This document shows, piece after piece, positions 54,311-64,000 of a stretch of 64,000 bases of DNA. The stretch is from Megascapheus bottae (taxonomy: Eukaryota > Chordata > Mammalia > Rodentia > Geomyidae). Made by a program: the position numbers and the translations under genes. Each line of letters opens with the position of its first letter. The first letter of the stretch is position 1. The DNA lies in contig JANJXV010000013.1 of NCBI GenBank assembly GCA_024803745.1, positions 29,306,001 through 29,370,000 of the forward strand. The letters are read 5' to 3'. The notes beneath the pieces were generated by a model. That model did not search any database, had not been told where the DNA came from, and saw only the letters and a program-made list of their open reading frames with translations.

Positions 54311-55141
54311 GAAATTATCTTTAGTTGTAAGGTTTAGAAAATGAGAGTTAAATTATTAATTTTTATTGAGGATTTAACTCAATAGTCTTGGGATAATTTG
54401 CTATGATCTCATTAATCATATGATGCTTCATGTATTTGTTTTTCTTTATTAAGGACTATAAATCTTTATATTGCTTTGAAATATTTATATTGATCTATCA
54501 TGAGATAGCCCCTTTTCTGGGATAGTACTCTGTCTATCTTGGCAGAGTAAGGACTATTGATTTCCTTCAAAATAAAATCAGTTTTAGTACCTCTGTGCCA
54601 CAGTGATGTGAATCTTAGCCATATCCTATGAAACAGTTCCTATACTCAGGGAGGTGTTATGACATTCATGTTTAATCTCACAGACTTACCCTCAGAGTGA
54701 TATAGGTATTCACAAAAACAATTTCCACTCTATGGATTTTTTTCATAGCCATAAATTTGCTGACTGTGATGTTCAGAAGTAATACTACTTCTTTAACAAG
54801 GATTCTTTTTTTTTTTTTTGCTGCAAATATCTTGAATTTTTCTTCTCATCCAGGTAACTTTAACATCTGGAAGCCCTTGTGTAATTCAGGGCAGAGAAAA
54901 AAATGAAAAACTGATTTGGCACTTTGAACTCTGATTTTATTTAAGAGCAGTGAGAATCATTTTACAAATCTGGATATTATTTGATCAGCAATACGTTTTT
55001 GCAAAGGAAGCATTTCCTTCTTAATTTGATATAATAGTTTTTGGCTGCTATAATTTTACACATGAGGAAAACATGAGGCTGGGAATCCTCTTTAGCTAGC
55101 AATAAGTTTTTGCATTTAGTTGCTCCTTAGAATCTATCTAT
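54311..55141. other. No gene seen
   Basis: Unique-looking AT-rich interval with a 14-base T run near 54,807. Confidence 0.5.
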
Positions 55142-55152
55142 TCACCTAAATA

Positions 55153-55405
55153 GTTTTGTTTGTTTGTTTGTTTGTTTTTTTGTTGGTCATGGGGCTTGAA
55201 CTCTGGCCCTACCTGCTGTCCTTGAGCTCTTCAGCTCAAGACTACCACCCTACCCCTTAAGCCACAGTACCATTTTCCCTTTTCTTGTGGTTAATTGGAG
55301 ATAAGGGTACATGGTCTTTAATACCTGGGCTGGCTTTGAACCATGATCCTCACATCTCAGCCTCCTGAGGAGTTAAAATTACAGGCTTGAGCCACTGCAC
55401 CCAGC
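55153..55405 (-). mobile_element. SINE B copy with TSD
   Basis: A (GTTT)n tail, TTGGTCATGGGGCTTGAAC, GAGCTCTTCAGCTCAAGAC, GGAGATAAGGGTACATGG, then CTCAGCCTCCTGAGGAG and GAGCCACTGCACCCAGC. TCACCTAAAT (55,142-55,151) and TCACCTGAAT (55,406-55,415) match at 9 of 10 bases. Confidence 0.96.
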
Positions 55406-55505
55406 TCACCTGAATGTTCTTATTGTGCTGGCAATAACCAGTTTTTAAAATGGCAGAATCTGCATGCCCAGCTGACTTCCAAACCAAGCTGGTTTACATC
55501 ATATA

Positions 55506-55520
55506 AGATATTGCTGCTAG
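55506..55520 (+). repeat. SINE target-site duplication, left copy
   Basis: AGATATTGCTGCTAG recurs exactly at 55,720-55,734 (15 bp). Confidence 0.98.
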
Positions 55521-55719
55521 GGGCCGGGAGTTTGGCCTAGTGGTTCAAGTGCTTGCCTAGCATGCATGAAGACCCCCGGTTCAATTCCTCGGTACCACAT
55601 ATATAGAAAAAAGCCGGAAGTGGTGCTGAGGCTCAAGTGGTAGAGCTCTAGCCTTGAGAAAGTCCAAGAACAGTGCTCAGACCCTGAGCTCAAGCCCAGG
55701 ACTGGCAAAAAAAAAAAAA
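55521..55719 (+). mobile_element. Young-looking SINE A with perfect 15-bp TSD
   Basis: GGGCCGGGAGTTTGGCCTAG, GTGGTTCAAGTGCTTGCC, CCGGTTCAATTCCTCGG-TACC, then GAGGCTCAAGTGGTAGAGC and GAGCTCAAGCCCAGGACTGGC plus an A-tail. Best sense-strand example of the full SINE A. Confidence 0.99.
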
Positions 55720-55849
55720 AGATATTGCTGCTAGTCATAACAGTAGAAGAGCAGGTACATGTCAGGATTGTTCTCTGTAGTCTGAGCTTTATTCTTCTGT
55801 ATACATAAAGAGGGGACACTCAAGGCGGTTGCTGACACATGTCCAAATT

Positions 55850-56002
55850 ATACCTTTAACCCAGTTGCCTGTATGAATTTACATAAATTATTACCTGAGT
55901 CTTAATTTCCTTATCCAAAAAATAGTGTAATTTACTGTATATGTTATGATGTTACACTGAAGTTAATTGAGTACAAATAAGAAGTCAATAAATGGTAGTT
56001 TT
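55850..56002 (-). mobile_element. MIR relic
   Basis: AACCCAGTTGCC, TGAGTCTTAATTTCCTTATCC and AAGAAGTCAATAAATGGTAG follow the reverse MIR order (AACCTCTCTGAGCCTCAGTTTCC-TCATC ... GTAAG-GCTCAATAAATGGTAG). Confidence 0.75.
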
Positions 56003-56607
56003 TTCTATATTTGTGGCCTCAGGACATATGCTAGAATTTAATTCATGGAATATGATAATTTATAGCTGCTAAATTAACAAGTGAGTGAATGAACAAATTC
56101 TAGTAACAATTACAATATTAGGTGAGTCATAAAGAAGAAAACCATTCAATTCTTATTCAAGAGAAGTTCTTATACTTGAGATCTAGAATTCTAAGATGAG
56201 AAGAAGTGGAGCATGAACATTAATGTCCTTCTGAGGGGAGAGCACAGCCCTGGATAGAGAGAGAATGTATCTTCTTGGTAACTCCTGCTCAGAATAGACT
56301 TACATTACAGTGGTTCTTCTTATCTAAATTTACCTTATTTTTCCCCATTTATGTCTCTTAATTTAGTGGATGCCTTTAAAAAAATTAGCAGTGGCTTTAA
56401 AGAGCAATTGTTCATTGTTCTTTTATTTTTTGCCAGTGATGATTGTTTTGATGAATTTTGGTGTTAGACTTCCTCAATGCTGTCATTCCTTATTTGTTAG
56501 TAAAGATCAGTATTTCTTCATTCTCACTACCATTGTGGGTGCCTAGCTTATTCATAGAGAATTCTGATTAAATTCAGTAAGTGGCGATGGAAGTGGTCAT
56601 ACTTTGG
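56003..56607. other. No gene seen
   Basis: Unique-looking interval with no reading frame of note. Confidence 0.5.
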
Positions 56608-57012
56608 TTTGTCTATGAAATATCCTACAGGAGGCTCAAATGTTGAAGTTCTGGTCCACAGCTGGTAGAGCCAGTCATTGAAAAGTGTGTGGATCATGAG
56701 GGCTGCAACTTCATCCACTGATCAAATCACAGATGTGTTCCTACTGTTTGTTTGAAAATGGAGCTTGGCTGAAGGAGCCTGTTGCAGAGACAGATCAGTG
56801 AAGGCTGTTCCTTGTATTTCTCTCCTCTTATACCTATTAGGAGATGAGCATCTCTACATCACCTTATGCTTCCCATCCCAGCGTTCTGCCTCACCGGGAA
56901 CCAGCCAAAAAAGCACCAGAGCCAAGTGACCTCTGGCTTCTCCCTCTGAAATAAGTCAGATTAAATCTCCTTTTATGTTATCTCACAGGCTATACATCAG
57001 AGAAAGCACTCA
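56608..57012 (+). mobile_element. MaLR-like solo LTR
   Basis: Order of recognisable blocks: TGTTGAAGTTCTGGTCC and CAGCTGGTAGAGCC, GTGTGGATCATGAGGGCTG, TCATCCACTGATCAAATC, then GTTCTGCCTCACCGGG, GAGCCAAGTGACCTCTGG and CTCTGAAATAAGTCAG-ATTAAATC, which contains an ATTAAA-type polyadenylation signal. This matches the layout of a MaLR/ERVL-related LTR. I see no internal retroviral coding sequence nearby, so it is a solo, old and decayed LTR. Confidence 0.65.
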
Positions 57013-57163
57013 TGGTTCACAAATGATGCGGAGTTATTTTTTTTTGTATTCTACTTTGGATTTAATGTCATGGACAAATCACTTTTTGGGTCTTATACAC
57101 TTTCTTAAAAAATAAGACATTATACATTATCCTGAAAATAAAATACAGTAAAAAATGAATATA

Positions 57164-57389
57164 AGCCAGGAGTGTGGCTCATGCCTGGAATCCCAGCTAC
57201 TCAGGAGGCTAAAATCTGAGAATCACACTTCAAAGTCAGCCAAGATACTAAAGACCTTGAGACTCTTATCTCCAATTAACCTCTCGAAAACCAGAAGTAT
57301 GGTTGTGGCTGAAGGGGTAGACCAGTAGCCTTAAGCTGAAGAACTCAGGGACAACACACAGGCACAGAGTTCAAGCCCCAGGACCGATA
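57164..57389 (+). mobile_element. SINE B copy
   Basis: AGCCAGGAGTGTGGCTCATG, GAGACTCTTATCTCCAATTAA and GTAGCCTTAAGCTGAAGAAC to CAAGCCCCAGGACCGATAA. Moderate divergence, with the tail replaced by TACGTATATA. Confidence 0.96.
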
Positions 57390-57483
57390 ATACGTATATA
57401 TTCATTATCTTACTTATTACCTTACCCATTACCTCCCTTACTGTATCCCCACTGAACATCAACTTTAAAATAATTTTTTTTAT

Positions 57484-57557
57484 TTCACCTTCCATCGGTC
57501 TCTTTCCTTCTTATATTCCAAACAGAATTCACCTTCCATCAGTTTTTTTCCTTCTTT
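57484..57557. repeat. Imperfect local duplication, 44-bp offset
   Basis: TTCACCTTCCATCGGTCTC at 57,484 recurs as TTCACCTTCCATCAGTTTT at 57,528, and both are followed by TTTCCTTCTT. About 29 bp are duplicated with a few C/T and A/G differences, just outside the L1 3' end. Confidence 0.85.
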
Positions 57558-57589
57558 TTTTTTTGGAATATTTCTCTTACTTTTTTTCC

Positions 57590-59150
57590 AATATATTTAT
57601 TATAGTACTTAATAGAAGGGTTACATGATATTTGCCAGATAGATGATGCATTAATATCCATACATTGATACCCTTTCACATGTCTTGGTCCCCATTACCC
57701 TCCCCCCCCACTCCCAACCCTCATCTTGTTTTTCCCCCTTCCCTATCCAATTTCAAATAACCAAATACAAATATATCCGATATATCAGGTAACAAAGTGA
57801 GATACTGTAACAATATGAGATAACCAAGGGACAGCAAAACAGATGAGAGATAACATAGTACCTTAAGAACAACAATCATTCATTATATGGCTTATGTTTC
57901 TATATCCTAGAGATCCTTTCATTCAGCGTCATACTATATGGCCTTTTGTATCAAGGTTTCGCTCTATTGCAAATCTCTGCTAGGATAGCCCAAGGTTTCT
58001 ACTGATTATGACAAATGAGGGAAACCATTGAGCCTAAGTTCCTTTGAGTCTGGCTTACTTCACTTAATATGATCTTTCCTAAGTCTTTCCATTTCCTAAC
58101 AAATGGGGTAATGTCCTTCTTTCTGACAGCAGCATAGAATTCCATTGTGTACAAATACCACATCTTGTTGATCCACTCATCAACTGAGTGACTTCTAGGT
58201 TGGTTCCATATCTTTGCTATGGTAAATAGTGCTGCAATGAACATTGTTGTGCTGGTGGATTTAGTATGTCCTTGTTTCTGGATGATTGTGTAAATGCCAA
58301 GTAGTGGAATTGCTGGGTCATAGGGGAGTTCTATGTTTAGTCTTTTGAGGAACTGCCATACTGCTTTCCATAGTGGTTGAATGAGTTTTCACTCCCACCA
58401 ACAGTGTAATAGTGATCCCTCCTGGCCACATCCCCTCTAGCATCTGTTGTTATTCGTCTTCCTGATCCTGGCCATTCTAACCGGAGTGAGGTGCAATCTT
58501 GGAGTTGTTTTGATTTGCATTTCTTTTATGACCAGAGATGTTGAGCATTTCTTCATGTGTCTATAGGCCATTTTTGTTTCTTCTTCAGAGAAGACTCTCT
58601 TTAAGTCTTTGGCCCATTTTTTAATGGGATGGTTGTTACTTTGGAGATTAGTTTTGGAGTGATTCAATTTTTTGAGTTGTTGATATATTTTAGATATGAG
58701 GCCTTTGTCCGTTGTTTGGTTGGTGAAGATCTTCTCCCACTCTGTAGGCTTCCTAATTAATTTACTAGCTATGTCCTTTGCCATACAAAAGCTCTGCAGT
58801 TTAATGCAGTCCCACTTATCCAGCCTTTCTCTGGTTTGTTGTGATTCTTGGTCCCTATTAAGAAAGTTTTGACCTGTGCCAAGGAGGCCTAGTGTATCTC
58901 CTATTCCTTCTTGTAAAGTTTTCAGTGTGCTGGCTTTTACCTCCAGGTCTTTGATGCATTTGGAGTCAATCCTAGTGCAGGGTGACAAAGAAGGATCCAA
59001 CTTTAGTTTTCTGCAGGAGCTTAACCAGTTCTGCCAGCACCACTTGTTGAAGAGGCTATCTTTCTTCCATTTTACTTTTTTGGCTCCCTTGTCAAAGATT
59101 AGGTGGCCATAGGTCTGTGGTTTAGTATCTAGGTCTTCAGTTCTATTCCA
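57590..59150 (-). mobile_element. 5'-truncated L1, reverse
   Basis: Reverse L1 from 3' end TTAATAGAAGGGTTACATG, through a C-rich block (about 57,700-57,745), CTAGAGATCCTTTCATTC and the ORF2 C-terminal third, to AGTTCTATTCCA at 59,150. It carries the CTCTAGGATATAG-type 3' UTR, like the copies at 38.1 and 45.6 kb. No clear TSD found. Confidence 0.96.
57999..59148 (-). pseudogene. L1 ORF2 C-terminal relic
   Basis: Read on the minus strand: IDSKCIKDLEVKASTLKTLQ, then [38 protein letters not shown] and [10 protein letters not shown], where the frame ends at TAG (58,437-58,439). Coding similarity continues after that stop to [24 protein letters not shown] and SLICHNQ. It shares the stop with the 2.6 and 33-36 kb copies. 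Confidence 0.94.
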
Positions 59151-61140
59151 AGTAGTTATGTTATATTATACTATACAGTGATTGTTTTTCTCTCTTCTAC
59201 TATCTGGAGACACATACTAAGATTCTTCCTACTCCCTTTCAAAATTGGGTGGATATGTGTTCAGGTGTTATAACAAGCAGGAGGTGACATGTATAATTTA
59301 AGACACAACATATAGATATACTGTAGCTCAGTCTGTATGTTTCAGTTACTCTTATAAAACATGAAATCTTATTTAAGTTTAAAGTGTCACAAGATAAAAT
59401 ACAACCTGTAATGCTTGGCAGTGATCAATGGATTTAATGAGGTATATAAAACCATAACGGATCAATGAGATCTTATGGCCTTCGCATTTATATTTCTGTA
59501 GCAAAGCATAGGTTATCCTGACTGATATCATCAATATTAGCAACTCTTCCCATGGTAATATATGGATTAAATTGTAAATATTCAAGTTGGAACTCACATT
59601 GCTGTTGCATAAATTTGACATGTTGAGAGAAAATTTGCAGTGATGAACAAATAGGTTAAGAAGAGGAATACTTGGGTGGAAAATGTACTTCTGCAATAAA
59701 CTTCAAGAATGAGAGTAGGAGATCCTTGTATCCTGGAATGTCACTGTGCTTGCATAATATAATCTTTGAATTTGCAAAATTATTAGGTTTGAACTTTACC
59801 CAATTTTGAACCAATGTTGTTTACTTTGTTACAAGTGGATAAATAATTATATATTTTGCACTGATTTTCTTTCATCTGTCTGGTCTGAACAATGTACTTA
59901 ACTGAGTAAGATGCATTGGAAAGTGATAGGCAGATACACTTAATATGCTACTTGGATACTTTAAAATTTAACAGCAAGCGGGTATGAATTCATGTTCCTA
60001 AATACATTAGCTGTAGGTCATGAGAAAGGACAATTACCAGTCTGAGCCTAACCACCTGTCAACTCGAAAAATGCTACATCATGTAACAAACAAATGTACT
60101 GCAATGAATAAAGAAACTTGTATATTTTAGGTATTCAGCAAATTTTAGCCACTATGATAATTGTTATTTAACTATTGTTACATTCCTTTCGAATATTGCA
60201 TGAGATTTTACAATGAGATGAGAAAATTTATCTAGAAACTTTGTGCTTGTGATTCTCCTTACAAAGCTAGAAGAAAAACAGAAATTCCTTTTAAGAGAGG
60301 AAATGAAGCTCTGTTGAGGAAGAATCCACACAGGCCTGCACACAGAAAGTTTACTTTGGGAACAGAGAAGACATTGAGCAGACTACAGAGACAACACAAT
60401 TTTAGGAAATTATATGAAACACATCCAAAGGACAATAGAGAACCCATATAGAAAATTAATCCAAAATGTATTTTTACATACAATCATCTGGCTAAGGGAA
60501 GGGGGTAAAGTGAAGCACACAAGACTAGGAGTTTGTCAGTAGGCAACCAGAATGACTTTGTAGGAACTCGTGACTTCTAGAATCATGAGAATGTGTAGGA
60601 AAGAATGCATTTGACATTCACACTCTGTAAATTACAGTGATTTAATAAAAAAAAATGAGTCTCATCCCCTAGTACAACCAGTCAGAATTAGACTTAGGAA
60701 ATTAGCCTAAAACTTCAGTAGGTAGAAGACTTAATAAAAAGTCTGTTAGTACAAGTTAGTAGGATGAAAACAAAATTTGCCCAAATGGCGGCTAGAGAAA
60801 GGGAGACATGGAAAGGTGTTCATAGAGAGGAGGGAGATATTCTGGGATATAGTTATGTAGTAAGGTGAGAAGTTTATTATAAATACATTGTATTGCTAAA
60901 ACCAAACACATACCTTAAATATTTTCACAGTAAAGCTATAATATATTTGTGGAGACTGGTCTGTTTTCTTTGGTTCAAATTTCCTATGGTACATAGATAA
61001 ATAATGACAAACATTTCACCAAGTAAATAAATTAATTTTCCATATTTTAAAAATGAAGTTCGCATTATCCACTCCTTACACATGAAATACATTTCAAATA
61101 TATCTATTTATAGAAATATCATGAATCCTGTTAATTTTTC
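59151..61140. other. No gene seen; 2.0 kb without recognised repeats
   Basis: Unique-looking AT-rich DNA. A 105-codon reverse frame at 59,379-59,696 and a 74-codon one at 60,259 lack recognised domains. Confidence 0.5.
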
Positions 61141-61212
61141 AGGGGTGGCTTCAAACAGTGATCACTGCCTCCTCAGTAGCTAGGATTACAGGCATGAGTC
61201 ACAATTGCCTGA
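61141..61212 (-). mobile_element. SINE B fragment, B1 5' part only
   Basis: GGGGTGGCTTCAAACAGTGATC and CCTCAGTAGCTAGGATTACA-GGCATGAGTCAC correspond to the first ~75 bp of the B1-like half in reverse. The right half is absent. Confidence 0.85.
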
Positions 61213-61939
61213 TGGTATAAATTGTTTTTACATTCATGAACAGGTATTAGTTATACAAATTAAGTAGAATTCGAATAGTCTTTTCTTGTATCAGTTTAAT
61301 GTGAATACAAATATATAAATATATACTTCTCTATTTCCTGGTGTCTCTGCATTTCTTGCTCAGGAAAATTATTTTTTTTTCATCATTTAATATGGTTATA
61401 CTTACTGTTTACCATTTGTCTTGTATTGTGAATATGTCTAGATAGTTAATTACTTAAATGAATAGTAACCTAAATTTAGGAACATAGTAATCTAAACTTA
61501 GTTTTTCAAACCTCTAAGAATTTCTAAATTCTATTGTTTTCAGATTAAATTCTGTAATATGTTCAGACTAAGTTCAAATTCATGATCTGCTATCTCTGCT
61601 TAATTTGAGCTTAAAATTATAGACTTGTATTATTATTGGCATTATTGTATTATTATTATTATTATTGACATATATGTATGCACATTAGTAGTATGTGTGG
61701 ACATAGTAAATCTTGATTTATAGGGCCTAGTTGAAAATAAGTGGGAAAGACTTCATCAATCTAAGATTAAATCAATGATGACATTCTGCGACTGCCATCA
61801 GATGTAGCCCTCCAAGCACTTTGAACTACAAATGAAGTGGGATGATGGAAAAAGCCATGCCCTTCTCTAAAAGTATTTTCTATGTCTCAAGAAAGTGGAC
61901 CTAGATTTCCTCTATACTTTAGATTTTACATACTTCAAT
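61213..61939. other. No gene seen
   Basis: Unique-looking interval with an (ATT)n array at 61,628-61,667. Confidence 0.5.
61628..61667. repeat. (ATT)n microsatellite, interrupted
   Basis: About 11 ATT units, with a GGC/GT interruption in the first half. Confidence 0.93.
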
Positions 61940-61950
61940 TCTTTCTTTGC
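61940..61950 (+). repeat. SINE target-site duplication, left copy
   Basis: TCTTTCTTTGC recurs exactly at 62,183-62,193. Confidence 0.9.
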
Positions 61951-62182
61951 TTTTTTTTAAGGGTGGGGGTTGGTCGGTCATGGGACTTGAACTCTGACCA
62001 TGGGCATTGTCCCTGAGCTCTATCAGCTCAAGCTACACCTACTCCTTGAACCAATTAATTCTAGTGGTTAATTGGAGGTAAGAGTCTCAAGGTGTTTAGT
62101 GCCAGGATGACTTTGAACTGAGATCCTCAGACCTCAGCTTCCTGAGTAGCTAGGATTACAGGCATGAGCCACCATGCTCGGC
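61951..62182 (-). mobile_element. SINE B copy with 11-bp TSD
   Basis: T-tail, GGTCGGTCATGGGACTTGAAC, GAGCTCTATCAGCTCAAGC, GGAGGTAAGAGTCTCAAGG, then CTGAGTAGCTAGGATTACAGG and GAGCCACCATGCTCGGC. Full length; TSD present. Confidence 0.96.
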
Positions 62183-62193
62183 TCTTTCTTTGC

Positions 62194-63896
62194 ATTTTAC
62201 CACTAATTTGTAGTTCTGCATAGTTAAGCTGGACATCTTAGTAACACCCATAGTTATACAGTTCAATGGTCAAGTCATGAGAGTCACATGTGAGATCTTA
62301 AATACCAATTTATGCGAATAAATGGCTTTGCAATGACAACTTGTCAAACTGTCAGCTTTAAATGTGTCTGTGTATAACGGCATTTGATTTCCTGGTGGAT
62401 ATTCAATTTGTTGTTAATGTAACAATGCGCTCACAATTAAGCCTCTAGATGGGTATTGTTCCATTTCACTCTTCTCACATGTGTCACAGTTAAACTTTTG
62501 GTCTTCCTTAAAAACAAATAAATAAAACCAGAATTCTAATGGTTGTAGGTAGGGCTATAAGAAAATCCCTGTACTGCGATTCTACTAACATTTGATGTCA
62601 GTTTGTCTCTATGTAGTTCAGATTTCCTTTTATTATGTGACTAAAGGAAACTTCCAATGAACTCTACAGAATGAACTTGATTTTGCTGTTATTACTAACA
62701 TATGAATTAATTATAATCTACATATAGACTGGTAAATATGTTGTTCATAAATTGGAAAGTCTGTACTCTACATTATTTTTATTCAATGAAGTTAACTCTA
62801 GGCATATTTTACTAGATTTCTTAAATAAACCCACTTCATGTATTTGTATAACATAAAATTTCCCTGCAGTGGAAGCCCATTTAAGTTTTCATTAAATGAA
62901 AACAATGACTTAATTATTGTAATGACAAATATCAGCCTGGTTTCTGGCAAAATAATGAGTTTAATATCCTGAACTAATCTTACATACTCACAAATGTTTA
63001 CATCATTTCTTTATAGGCTTAATTATGTGCTGACATTAAAAAGAAAAAAAATTGTGAAGTAGAATCCCATGGAAATCTATATGAAAGAGCTCTAAAACAA
63101 TCACTTGTATAAAAAAATTGTAATCATTTTTTTTCTCAGTGCCTTAAATCCTTAGAATAGCCATGTGGTTAACTCAGCATAGTCTGTTGTGTATACTAGG
63201 ACCTATTACAATTACTATAATATCCAAATGACTTTAATTTGGCTTTTTTTTCAATCCTGAAACTGCACAAACTACACTACTCAGCTTAGAACTAATGGCT
63301 AAATTTAGCCTGATCTCTATTATAATGAGAGAAGTTGTTGAAAACCATAACTTTAATCCCAACACTTACCTGTTGATGCAATCTCTCATGCTACAAGTAG
63401 GCATTCAAAATGAAGACAGGAATAGAATTAAGGGTATGATTTCACTGAATTTTGTTTTGTCCTGATATGAGCCTAAGATATCTTACAATAGAATACAATT
63501 GAATGCTGTCACTCATTTAAAACAAAGCATTTCAGTTGGCACATACATACAAAAAATTCTTCCTGGTTTTACTTATGTACATGAGTGATAGGTTTCCAGC
63601 TTTTGTCAGTGAAATTAACTAATTTTCATAATTTTTATAAATAATGGTGTTCTTTCCTTGCATGATTCGGTAGTTAGAAAATTATCAATAGACTTAAATG
63701 GGATTGATTATATAAATATTCCTCTATGCTGACTAAATTTTACTCACAATTTTAATGTTTCATTAAAATGCACATTTTATTATTTTAATCAAAATGTCTT
63801 ATTTTCCTGCTAGATCTTCATTATAGTGCAATAGTTCCATTAAAAACACATTCAACTATATATTGTTGTAGAAACTGACTAAAAGTAAAGGATTGT
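62194..63896. other. No gene seen; 1.7 kb without recognised repeats
   Basis: Unique-looking AT-rich DNA with only short frames. Confidence 0.5.
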
Positions 63897-63990
63897 GTCT
63901 AGGTAGATTGGTTCTTACCTATAATTCCAGCACCAGGGAAGATGTAGCAGAAGGATTGCAAGCTTGAAATACATCATGGGTTTTTCGCTA
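63897..63990 (+). mobile_element. Old B1-like SINE relic near the window edge
   Basis: CTAGGTAGATTGGTTCTTACC-TATAATTCCAGCACCAGGGA and GCAGAAGGATTGCAAGCTTG follow B1 order (TGGTGGC...CCTGTAATCCCAGCAC...GGAGGATTG-AAGTTCAAG). Its end may lie beyond the window. Confidence 0.72.
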
Positions 63991-64000
63991 ATCTCATCTA

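Noticed and set aside
55521..55600. A tRNA gene, from the A-box and box-B motifs
   Set aside because: The motifs belong to a tRNA-derived SINE head with an A-rich tail and TSD. A clover-leaf with proper acceptor pairing and a single anticodon is not supported, and about 20 copies occur.
55517..55819. 100-codon frame containing LGLSSGSEHCSWTFSRLELYHLSLSTTSGFF
   Set aside because: The same peptide recurs wherever SINE A is read antisense (for example near 18,065, 53,068 and 409); it is SINE sequence, not a gene family.
56608..57012. A provirus around the LTR
   Set aside because: No second LTR and no gag, pol or env similarity in the flanks.

Overview
This is nuclear DNA from a mammal, most likely a rodent. 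I found no host protein-coding gene, no functional RNA gene, no CRISPR array and no bacterial or viral operon. The sequence is AT-rich and behaves like an intergenic or deep-intronic desert. About one third of it is recognisable retrotransposon sequence; the rest looks like unique DNA with microsatellites. Every reading frame of real interest is a broken piece of LINE-1 (L1) ORF2. The other long frames are chance, or come from SINE or microsatellite sequence.

Two SINE families dominate. 'SINE A' (about 20 copies) starts with an ID/tRNA-like head (GGCCGGGAGTTTGGCCTAGTGGTAG..., box B GGTTCGATTCC), followed by a second tRNA-like half (GTGGCTCAAGTGGTAGAG ... GAGTTCAAGCCC) and an A-rich tail. 'SINE B' (about 12 copies or fragments) has a B1/7SL-like left half (GTGGCTCATGCCTGTAATCC...) joined to the same right half. 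Older B1/ID-like relics, three MIR-like pieces and two MaLR-like LTR pieces lie beneath these. SINE A fits the ID-like SINE described from geomyoid rodents (kangaroo rats, pocket mice, pocket gophers). That assignment is from memory and is inference.

Layout: 1-2,500 SINE A/B copies and old relics; 2,631-4,259 a 5'-truncated L1; 4.6-25 kb mostly unique DNA with scattered SINEs and microsatellites, including a 152-nt pure pyrimidine run at 19,880; 25.2-26.2 kb a short L1 with a perfect target-site duplication (TSD); 28.7-29.2 kb a 5'-inverted L1; 33.0-39.5 kb the main L1 cluster (a long truncated L1, a SINE, an older L1, and a younger L1 nested in the older one); 45.6-48.0 kb two reverse-oriented L1s, one with a 5' inversion inside a clear TSD; 51-55.7 kb a run of SINEs including the youngest-looking copies; 56.6-57.0 kb a MaLR-like LTR; 57.6-59.15 kb a reverse L1; 59.2-64 kb mostly unique DNA with a few SINEs.

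Nothing suggests a new encoded system. The most informative observations concern retrotransposon mechanics and history: one nonsense codon shared by three L1 copies, two inversion-type (twin-priming) insertions, nested elements, a fold-back templated duplication inside an L1 relic, SINE families sharing one 3' module, and a low-divergence SINE A subgroup with 15-16 bp TSDs. Element boundaries not backed by a TSD are accurate to about 10-30 bases. Old relics were recognised by eye and need a repeat-library search.
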